Below are positions 1 through 5,003 of a stretch of 5,003 nucleotides of DNA, one piece after another. Below the pieces are notes generated by a model. The model worked only from the letters and a program-made list of their open reading frames with translations. It did not search any database and was not told the DNA's origin. The stretch is taken from positions 1-5,003 of the forward strand of contig CALELI010000078.1 of NCBI GenBank assembly GCA_937902455.1. Reading direction: 5' to 3'. Source of the stretch: an uncultured Prevotellaceae bacterium. GTDB lineage: Bacteria > Bacteroidota > Bacteroidia > Bacteroidales > Bacteroidaceae. The translations under genes and the position numbers were made by a program. The first letter of the stretch is position 1. Every line of letters begins with the position of its first letter.

Positions 1-9
1 GGTGAGTAA

Positions 10-40
10 CCCCGTACGCCTAACGTAGTGGCGTGCGGGG
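10..40. other. GC-rich inverted repeat (hairpin)
   Basis: The arms CCCCGTACGCC (10-20) and GGCGTGCGGGG (30-40) pair over 11 bp with one G-T wobble around a 9-base loop. No T-run follows on either strand, so it is not a standard intrinsic terminator. In one forward frame the window begins with codons ending in TAA at 7-9. The hairpin could therefore sit just behind an upstream gene that ends there, but too little sequence is present to support that gene. Confidence 0.5.
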
Positions 41-97
41 ATAAGAAATGACAAAAATCTTTACCTTAGCCCACAGCCCAAAGGGATGTGCCGTAGA

Positions 98-137
98 AAC
101 TCGTTGACTCGTAGACTCGTTGACTTGTTGACTTGTT
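98..137. repeat. Five tandem 8-bp repeats, consensus GACTYGTT
   Basis: The units are AACTCGTT (98-105), GACTCGTA (106-113), GACTCGTT (114-121), GACTTGTT (122-129) and GACTTGTT (130-137), with strict 8-base period. The array is non-coding and lies beyond the terminator of the leftward LRR gene. It does not have the alternating repeat/spacer layout of a CRISPR array. Its function is unknown; slippage during replication could change the copy number. Confidence 0.85.
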
Positions 138-164
138 TAGACAATCCAAGGGAAAAGTAAAATG

Positions 165-200
165 AGCAAAATAGCCACCCCGAAGGATGGCTATTTTGCT
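165..200 (-). terminator. Rho-independent terminator of the leftward LRR gene
   Basis: The outer arms 165-177 and 188-200 are perfectly complementary over 13 bp. Read as minus-strand RNA, the stem extends through a U-G and two G-C pairs to a C(UUCG)G tetraloop (181-184), giving 16 bp in all. Plus-strand RNA would have an A-C mismatch in place of the U-G pair, so the structure favours leftward transcription. It begins 20 bases after the stop codon of the LRR gene and is followed on the minus strand by the T-rich stretch CATTTTACTTTT. Confidence 0.88.
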
Positions 201-219
201 GAATACAGGTTGGAATACT

Positions 220-2223
220 TTATTTCTTCAGGAATTTCCTGCCCTTAATGATTCTGATGCCGTTGATGTCGGAACTGATGCGCTGACCGCCCACATTGTA
301 GACAGCATCAGAAGAAGAATCGGCAGTTATGCCGTTTACTGAATTTGCACCGGTGATATTTATGACATACTGTGCAGATACAGCCTCGTAGCAGTTGTCA
401 GTTTCTGCACCAGCAGCCGTGATGGTTACGTTGCCGTCCTTCTTTGCAGTAACCTTGCCCTCAGCATCTACTTCTGCAATTTCTTCATCGGAAGATGTGT
501 AGACAACAGTACCGTCATAAATACCTACGTTGAGTTTGTTTTCAGGTACAACACCGTTAGGTGCATCAATTTCAGCCTTCTCAAAGGCGAATGAAGGAGA
601 AGCCTTGTCAATGACAACATTGAAACCGATTGTAGATGGAGCAAGACGATAGTCGGTTTCTGCTCCGTCGATAAAGATGAAGGCAGTTCCTGCACCTACG
701 ACGGTAAGTTCACCTGTCTCGGCATTTACCTTTACCACCTTCTCGTTGCTTGAACGCCATGTAAGTTTGCCGTCATAATCCTGTGAACGGAGAACGTCGG
801 GAGTCTTAGGAGCAGGTTTGCCATATTCGCCGCGCACGTCATCAGTTGAAGCCAGCTTGATCCATGCGGGATGCTTTGTCCAACTTGTCACGTTCAGGGT
901 TACAGGCAGGTTGTCGTCCTTGGAGTCGCCTTCGTAAAGTTCATCTGCTGCGTGGAATGGATAAGGCCATTTTGTCTGATACTCATATCCAGTACCGCTT
1001 GCACCCACCAGGCTTTCCACTTCGGGACCGTTGTTGTAGATGACGAAGTAGCGTATGCCGTCCACGAAGATTTCCTTCGGCTCCATGGTCTGTCCCTTGG
1101 CTTTCAGGTTCAGCACACGGTTCACATCCAGACGGCTATGCACACGCAAGCCTACCTCGGTAGGGGAAATCTTTACTGCCTGAACGGCAGGGTTCTGGTT
1201 GTCGACACGGAAATAGCCATCTGAATAATCACCGACGACCACATCCGTCATATCCAGCCACATGAGCTGGTTGTTGAAGGCATACACACTATTGAGTTTG
1301 GGGCAGTTATCGGCAATGAAGTCCCTGAGCTTATTGTCGTTGCACAGTACATCCCAGAGCTCAGCATTGTTGCTGAGGTTCAGGGTGCCGAGCTCATTCT
1401 CTTCGCACAACACTCTGCCGAGCACAGGGCACTCCTGTATATCGACGTTCTCGGCCGTGGTCAGATTCAGTGAGAAGCTTCCCAATTCGGGCAAGTTCTT
1501 TATCGTGAAACCCTGAACCGTGGCATACTTCACCTGAATGGACATCAGGTTGGGACAGTTTTCCACATGGAAGGTATTGATATTCTGTCTGTTTTCTTCA
1601 CAACCATAAATATCGAAGGACTCAATGTTCTGGTGACCCGTGAAATTGATGTTTTCGACAGAGGATTGAACGTCATAGCTTTCAACAATAAGGGTTTTTA
1701 GGCTGGGCACATCGCTGCCGTTGATGTTCGGAATGCACTGGAGGTCTTCGAGAGAAAGGCGTTCGATTGAACCGGACCACTTGACGTCCTTCAGCACGGG
1801 ACAATTGCAAAGGCGCACACTAATCAGTTTGGTGTTGCCCGAAAGGTCGAGGCTCTCCAGACCGAGGGCGTTGAGTACGTTGAGCGTTTCCAGATTCGGG
1901 CACAACTTGCTGAAGTCAGCCGACTTCACCGCATAGCACTTCTCATCCTCGGGGTCGCCGAAGTATCGGAAGCCGATGGCTGTGACGGGGAGGAGCTCGA
2001 GTCCCTTGAAGTTGGTTACGTTGTAGCAGTCAACATAACTGAGATAATCGTATTCGTCGCCTTCCAGGATGCCGTTTTCGTCCCAGTCTATTCCGGAAAC
2101 ATAATCGCGCAGATATGGGTCAGGGAAGTTTGTTTCGTTGACAACTACACCATCGGCAAATGCCGTTGAAGAGGAGGCTGCCATAGCAAGAGCAGCCAAA
2201 GCTTGAGTAAAAAGTCTTTTCAT
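220..2223 (-). CDS. Secreted leucine-rich-repeat protein with EF-hand loop and two bacterial Ig-like (Big_2) domains
   Basis: A protein of 667 residues, predicted to be exported and probably surface-exposed; its ligand is unknown. Residues 1-23 form a signal peptide (MKRLF, Ala-rich core, AFA before Asp24). Residues 46-57, DWDENGILEGDE, fit a canonical Ca2+-binding EF-hand loop (D1, D3, N5, G6, E12). Irregular leucine-rich repeats cover about 104-221, then five consecutive units of exactly 21 residues (222-326, pattern xCPxLxxVxxxxNxLxxLxLx). Big_2-like Ig domains with the W/Y-x-SS-x-E-xx-x-V pattern lie at about 481-538 and 544-624. The last 32 residues (YNVGGQR...RKFLKK) resemble the C-terminal tail of many Prevotella secreted proteins and may be a sorting signal. 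LRR and Ig domains usually bind proteins or glycans, so an adhesin-like role is plausible but not shown. An in-frame ATG at 2235 adds four residues. The ATG at 2223 is preferred because it begins a cleaner signal peptide and leaves a leader of about 23 bases after the predicted transcription start. The gene diverges from the kinase operon and has its own terminator. Confidence 0.9.
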   Translation of the reverse strand: MKRLFTQALAALAMAASSSTAFADGVVVNETNFPDPYLRDYVSGIDWDENGILEGDEYDYLSYVDCYNVTNFKGLELLPVTAIGFRYFGDPEDEKCYAVKSADFSKLCPNLETLNVLNALGLESLDLSGNTKLISVRLCNCPVLKDVKWSGSIERLSLEDLQCIPNINGSDVPSLKTLIVESYDVQSSVENINFTGHQNIESFDIYGCEENRQNINTFHVENCPNLMSIQVKYATVQGFTIKNLPELGSFSLNLTTAENVDIQECPVLGRVLCEENELGTLNLSNNAELWDVLCNDNKLRDFIADNCPKLNSVYAFNNQLMWLDMTDVVVGDYSDGYFRVDNQNPAVQAVKISPTEVGLRVHSRLDVNRVLNLKAKGQTMEPKEIFVDGIRYFVIYNNGPEVESLVGASGTGYEYQTKWPYPFHAADELYEGDSKDDNLPVTLNVTSWTKHPAWIKLASTDDVRGEYGKPAPKTPDVLRSQDYDGKLTWRSSNEKVVKVNAETGELTVVGAGTAFIFIDGAETDYRLAPSTIGFNVVIDKASPSFAFEKAEIDAPNGVVPENKLNVGIYDGTVVYTSSDEEIAEVDAEGKVTAKKDGNVTITAAGAETDNCYEAVSAQYVINITGANSVNGITADSSSDAVYNVGGQRISSDINGIRIIKGRKFLKK

Positions 2224-2251
2224 ATTTTTATACATTAAATAAATTCACGCA

Positions 2252-2259
2252 CAAAGGTA
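2252..2259 (-). promoter_or_regulatory. -7 promoter element (TACCTTTG) of the LRR gene
   Basis: The minus strand reads GCTACCTTTG, an exact match to the Bacteroidota -7 consensus TAnnTTTG. Transcription should begin about 5 bases downstream, near 2247. No TTTG lies at the usual -33 distance; the nearest is inside the 16-bp dyad, 26 bases away. The edge of that dyad (2281) is 21 bases upstream of this box, so the promoter probably needs an activator. Confidence 0.72.
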
Positions 2260-2280
2260 GCAAAACTGTAAACTTTTTCT

Positions 2281-2296
2281 CCACCCAAAAAGGTGG
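2281..2296. promoter_or_regulatory. Putative operator 1, facing the LRR gene
   Basis: The minus strand reads CCACCTTTTTGGGTGG, an interrupted dyad with five of six arm positions paired around a 4-base centre. It matches operator 2 at 15 of 16 positions when inverted. It lies 21 bp from the LRR gene's -7 box, centred near -41. It is upstream of both predicted start points, so it should act as DNA and not as an RNA hairpin. The binding protein is not identified; the neighbouring NarL-type regulator is the leading candidate. Confidence 0.65.
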
Positions 2297-2320
2297 TTTT
2301 AGAAGAAAATTTGTAAAATT

Positions 2321-2336
2321 CCACCCTTTTGGGTGG
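2321..2336. promoter_or_regulatory. Putative operator 2, facing the kinase operon
   Basis: CCACCCTTTTGGGTGG has perfect 6-bp arms around TTTT. Its centre is exactly 40 bp from the centre of operator 1, with an AT-rich spacer (2297-2320) between them. Its right edge is 21 bp upstream of the kinase operon's -7 box, the same distance as on the other side. The placement fits an activator contacting RNA polymerase next to the -33 region, and would give autoregulation if the response regulator binds here. Confidence 0.68.
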
Positions 2337-2357
2337 TACTTGTCGGTGAATAATCGC

Positions 2358-2365
2358 TATCTTTG
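2358..2365 (+). promoter_or_regulatory. -7 promoter element (TATCTTTG) of the kinase/regulator operon
   Basis: GCTATCTTTG is an exact TAnnTTTG match and agrees at 9 of 10 bases with the opposing promoter's GCTACCTTTG. Transcription should begin near 2370. A TTG at 2340-2342 is only 15 bases away and the TTTG inside operator 2 is 26 bases away, so neither makes a normal -33 element. Confidence 0.72.
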
Positions 2366-2391
2366 CGGACAGAATGCATAAAATATCTTAC

Positions 2392-4266
2392 ATGAAAGTA
2401 CGCCTCTACATTGCTCTGTTGTTGCTGCTGAACTGCCTGACAGACACAGCTGCATACAACGACCACAGAAACAGGAACGTGGATTCGCTGGAACATGTGC
2501 TGCACACGAATCCACCATCGGACAAGGCACAGCTCCTGCGGATGTATGACAACCTGGCCTGGGGCTTCCTGGAAACAGACGGGAACAAGACACTCGCCTA
2601 CTGCGACCGTGGCATATCCCTGGCCAAAGAGTTGGAGAACTACAAGATTATGGCCGAGTGCTACCGTCTGAAGGGTATGCGCTGCTGGGGCGAGGCTCGC
2701 TACGACGAGGCTGAGAAGATGCTTCATAAGGCTGGCGAGGCCGTGGAGATGATGAAGCAGAGCAAAAAGTACGAAGAGGGGGAGATTGACGATTTGGCTT
2801 CGTCCATAGACGGCACCCTGGGCAACCTGTACAATACCTTGGGAGACGGGGCAAAGGCCCTGAAATTCTACCACCGAGCATTGAAGGTATTCAGGAAACA
2901 CGACTGGAGGGAGAGCGAAGCCATAGCCCATGGCAATATAGCGGAACTGTATTACTGCATGGGCAATCTGGAACGGGCAGAGGAATACTATCTTCATGGA
3001 GATTCCGTGGCCCGACTCACACAGGATCCTCTCGTCAAGACCTTTTGTCAGGAAGGACTTGCCAAGATATACATGCAGCGCGGAGACTCAAAAGAGGCAT
3101 GGAATACTATCAACAAGTTGGCCGACTATCTCTTTGCCCATCCCGACGAGGAGGGCAGTTCACGCGTGTCCTGTTTGGAAATCATGGCAGACATAGCACT
3201 TTGTGAGGGCGACTACACCAAGGCGAGGGACATCGTGAAACGGAACGAGGGACTCTGCGACTCGTTGCTGTATGAGAGTTCGTCCCTGTTGCAGCAAAAG
3301 GCCAGGATAGCCATGCACGACCAACAATGGCACGAGGCAGAAAAACTGGTCCGCGATGCGATGCGTCTCAACGAAGAGGCTCCAGACGTAATGTGCGAGG
3401 CGTACAAGCTGCTTGCCGAAATCTATGCCCACCTTGGCGATGCTGACAAGACGAAGTTATATACAGAGAAAGCCGACTCGATACAGACGGCATGGAGCAA
3501 CTATGCCTACCAGGCTTCACTCTCAGAGCAGGAGATGCTATTCCAGTCCGAACAGAAAACCAATCAGATAGTCAGCCTATCCAGGCAACGTATTTATTTC
3601 AGATGGATTGTAGTGGGAGCCGTGATAATCATCCTCGCTCTATGTGTGGTTTTAGTACTGATGAAGCACAATCACAGGCGTCAGAAGGCATTGATTGCAG
3701 CAAAAGTAGCCCTAGATGCGGAAACTAAGGAGCGTAGTCTCCTGGCCAGGGACCTGCACGACGGACTGGGCGGCATGCTCACCCTGCAGAAGATGAAACT
3801 TGCAAACAATGAGGTGGACGAGGCCCGGAAACTGTTGGATGACTCAATTGTGGAGATGCGCCGTATTGCACACCATATCATGCCCGAGGAATTGCAGCGA
3901 AACGGTTTGGTGACATCGCTGCAGGATTTTGCCATCTCTGTTCCCGGAACGCAGTTTCATTATTATGGTGACAATAATCGGCTCAAGCCAGAAATGGAAC
4001 TGGTGCTGTATCGCTGTGCCTATGAGTTGGTAAACAATGCCATGAAGCACTCCGGTGCAGAACATATCGACATTCAACTCATAGTGGATAAGGCCCAGGT
4101 AGTCCTTACAGTAAGCGACAATGGTCAGGGTTTTGTGCAAAATGAACCCCTTGCCGGAATGGGATTGAAGAACATCGAGGACCGCATAGCGCAGTTTGAC
4201 GGAAAAATGGAACTCATCTCCCTGCCAGGACAGGGCACAGACATCAACATCACATTGCAACAATGA
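2392..4266 (+). CDS. TPR-containing sensor histidine kinase (HisKA_3 / HATPase_c family)
   Basis: A membrane sensor kinase of 624 residues, partner of the response regulator that follows. Residues 1-21 are a signal sequence (MKVRLYIALLLLLNC, then TDTAA). About eight TPR-like helical hairpins follow at about 46-81, 86-121, 138-172, 177-210, 216-249, 259-292, 299-330 and 333-367, then a Gln/Glu/Ser-rich helical linker. The only later membrane segment is about 405-424 (WIVVGAVIIILALCVVLVLM), placing the TPR region in the periplasm and the kinase in the cytoplasm. The phosphoacceptor is His456 in ARDLHDGLGGML. The ATP-binding domain shows the N box ELVNNAMKHS (Asn549), DNGQG at 576-580, GMGL at 589-592 and a final GTD. 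The phosphatase Gln of the HisKA_3 DxxxQ motif is replaced by Gly461. TPRs usually bind peptides or proteins; the signal is unknown. An upstream in-frame ATG at 2374 would lie about 4 bases after the predicted transcription start, so the ATG at 2392 is preferred. The stop overlaps the regulator start by 4 bp (ATGA). Confidence 0.92.
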   Translation: MKVRLYIALLLLLNCLTDTAAYNDHRNRNVDSLEHVLHTNPPSDKAQLLRMYDNLAWGFLETDGNKTLAYCDRGISLAKELENYKIMAECYRLKGMRCWGEARYDEAEKMLHKAGEAVEMMKQSKKYEEGEIDDLASSIDGTLGNLYNTLGDGAKALKFYHRALKVFRKHDWRESEAIAHGNIAELYYCMGNLERAEEYYLHGDSVARLTQDPLVKTFCQEGLAKIYMQRGDSKEAWNTINKLADYLFAHPDEEGSSRVSCLEIMADIALCEGDYTKARDIVKRNEGLCDSLLYESSSLLQQKARIAMHDQQWHEAEKLVRDAMRLNEEAPDVMCEAYKLLAEIYAHLGDADKTKLYTEKADSIQTAWSNYAYQASLSEQEMLFQSEQKTNQIVSLSRQRIYFRWIVVGAVIIILALCVVLVLMKHNHRRQKALIAAKVALDAETKERSLLARDLHDGLGGMLTLQKMKLANNEVDEARKLLDDSIVEMRRIAHHIMPEELQRNGLVTSLQDFAISVPGTQFHYYGDNNRLKPEMELVLYRCAYELVNNAMKHSGAEHIDIQLIVDKAQVVLTVSDNGQGFVQNEPLAGMGLKNIEDRIAQFDGKMELISLPGQGTDINITLQQ

Positions 4267-4892
4267 ACTACAAGATAGACATAAACATTGCCGAGGACCA
4301 CACTATGCTGACTCAGGGCATCAAGGAGGCGATAAACCGTAGTGACATGGCACATGTGAGCCGTACCTTTTCCACCATTGAGGCCTGCCGTGCCAGCATA
4401 GAGACGTGGCAACCCGACGTGCTGCTGCTGGACATCTCTATGCCCGAGGGCAATAGCATTGCCTTTTGTGAGTGGCTTATGAAGACCTACCCATTAGTAA
4501 AGGTCATCGTGGTGACAAGTCATGACGAATACTCCGTGATTCGCCGAATGCTCGACCTGGGCGTACACGGCTATGTGTTGAAGAGTAATCCTATAGAAAA
4601 TCTTTTGCAAGCCATACTCGACGTATATCATGGGAAACGATACCTGAGCGATGAGGTGAATGCCATTTTGGAGAAGGGTCGGGAGTACAATGTATTTCTC
4701 ACGCCAGCTGAGCGGAATGTGCTTCATCTCATTTGTGAGGGTAAGTCCAATCCTCAGATTGCGGAGAAGTTATGCATGAGCACGGAGACGGCAAACTGGT
4801 ATCGTAAGCGTCTGCTGGCCAAATTCAACATGAGCAACTCCACGAGCCTTGTAGGATATGTATTGAAAGCACATCTCCTTGACGATTTCTAA
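4263..4892 (+). CDS. NarL/FixJ-type response regulator (REC + LuxR-type HTH)
   Basis: A complete cytoplasmic response regulator of 209 residues, the usual length for this family. The receiver domain (about 4-120) has the acidic pair Glu11-Asp12, phosphoacceptor Asp57 in DVLLLDISMP, Thr85 and Lys107, so all switch residues are present. The LuxR-type DNA-binding domain (about 145-206) has LTPAERNVLHLICEGKSNPQIAEKL and the recognition-helix region STETANWYRKRLLAKF. The start codon overlaps the kinase stop as ATGA. No Shine-Dalgarno sequence is visible, so translation is probably coupled to the kinase. The kinase is very likely its phosphodonor. Such regulators bind short inverted repeats as dimers. 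The two CCACC-N6-GGTGG dyads in the divergent control region are the natural candidate targets, giving autoregulation and control of the LRR gene; this is inference from position and symmetry. Confidence 0.95.
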   Translation: MNYKIDINIAEDHTMLTQGIKEAINRSDMAHVSRTFSTIEACRASIETWQPDVLLLDISMPEGNSIAFCEWLMKTYPLVKVIVVTSHDEYSVIRRMLDLGVHGYVLKSNPIENLLQAILDVYHGKRYLSDEVNAILEKGREYNVFLTPAERNVLHLICEGKSNPQIAEKLCMSTETANWYRKRLLAKFNMSNSTSLVGYVLKAHLLDDF

Positions 4893-4902
4893 ATACAACA
4901 GC

Positions 4903-4942
4903 AAAATCGGTGCTCATCTCACGACGGACACCGATTTTTTTT
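4903..4942 (+). terminator. Rho-independent terminator of the kinase/regulator operon
   Basis: AAAATCGGTG (4903-4912) and CACCGATTTT (4929-4938) pair perfectly over 10 bp with a 16-base loop, and the T-run covers 4935-4942 (eight Ts). It starts 10 bases after the regulator's stop codon. The opposite strand has only four Ts after the stem, so it mainly serves rightward transcription. Confidence 0.9.
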
Positions 4943-4950
4943 ATTATAAT

Positions 4951-4986
4951 TTCCGAACACGGAACACACGGAATGCTCGGAATTGA
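4951..4986. repeat. 9-bp-period CGGAA repeats with short palindromes
   Basis: CGGAA recurs at 4960, 4969 and 4978, exactly 9 bases apart (CGGAACACA, CGGAATGCT, CGGAATTGA), preceded by a partial unit TTCCGAACA. The first units form the palindrome TTCCG-AACA-CGGAA (4951-4964). The last leads into GGAATT-GAT-AATTCC (4979-4993). No gene is visible from here to the window end. Function is unknown. Confidence 0.6.
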
Positions 4987-5003
4987 TAATTCCAGACCCC
5001 CTT

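Noticed and set aside
1..10. GGTGAGTAAC resembles a conserved stretch of 16S rRNA.
   Set aside because: The sequence after it does not continue as 16S rRNA, so the match is a chance short identity.
72..90. Small inverted repeat CACAGCCC-AAA-GGGATGTG.
   Set aside because: It has 8-bp arms with an internal mismatch, no T-run and no linked gene; too weak to call.
98..137. Possible CRISPR array.
   Set aside because: The 8-bp units are contiguous, with no spacers and no cas genes in view.
871..1224. A plus-strand reading frame of 117 codons opposite the LRR protein.
   Set aside because: It is antisense to a well-supported domain structure, with no promoter or recognisable product.
2281..2336. 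The two dyads could pair with each other as one long RNA hairpin, like a terminator or attenuator.
   Set aside because: Both predicted transcription starts lie outside this segment and point away from it, so it should not be transcribed from these promoters. The exact spacing to both -7 boxes fits DNA operators better.
2410..2440. Possible lipoprotein signal (LLLLNC) in the kinase N-terminus.
   Set aside because: Asn before the Cys does not fit the lipobox, and the protein already has a later membrane anchor.
2299..2997. A minus-strand reading frame of 232 codons opposite the start of the kinase gene.
   Set aside because: It lies opposite clearly coding TPR sequence and runs through the divergent control region. 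Its translation has no recognisable domain or signal.
3844..4263. A minus-strand reading frame of 139 codons opposite the kinase catalytic domain.
   Set aside because: The other strand encodes the conserved H, N and G boxes. This frame is a shadow with no family features.

Overview
The window looks like chromosomal DNA of a Bacteroidales bacterium, most likely a Prevotella/Segatella-type organism. Three things support this. Both divergent promoters carry an exact match to the Bacteroidota -7 element TAnnTTTG. The sensor kinase has the periplasmic-TPR plus HisKA_3 architecture common in that phylum. The secreted protein ends in the short 'YNxxGQR...NGI.II.GRKxLxK' type of tail common in Prevotella secreted proteins. 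The genus is inferred; there is no rRNA or marker gene here.

Layout: positions 1-219 are non-coding, with a GC-rich hairpin (10-40), an array of five 8-bp repeats (98-137) and a strong minus-strand terminator (165-200). A secreted leucine-rich-repeat protein with an EF-hand loop and two bacterial Ig-like domains runs leftward from about 2223 to 220. A compact divergent control region (about 2224-2391) separates it from a rightward two-gene operon: a TPR sensor histidine kinase (about 2392-4266) overlapping by 4 bp a NarL/LuxR-type response regulator (4263-4892). A rho-independent terminator (4903-4942) ends the operon, followed by 9-bp-period repeats (4951-4986) and no further gene.

The most interesting structure is the divergent control region. 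It holds two near-identical 16-bp dyads, CCACCYTTTTGGGTGG, in opposite orientations and centred exactly 40 bp apart. Each is exactly 21 bp upstream of its own GCTAnCTTTG -7 box. The site lies where a class II activator would bind (centre near -41), and neither promoter has a convincing -33 TTTG. The simplest reading is that one dimeric regulator, most plausibly the response regulator encoded here, switches on both its own operon and the surface LRR protein. That would make the locus a self-contained sensing and surface-display module. The sites and spacings are read directly from the sequence; the identity of the binding protein is inference.
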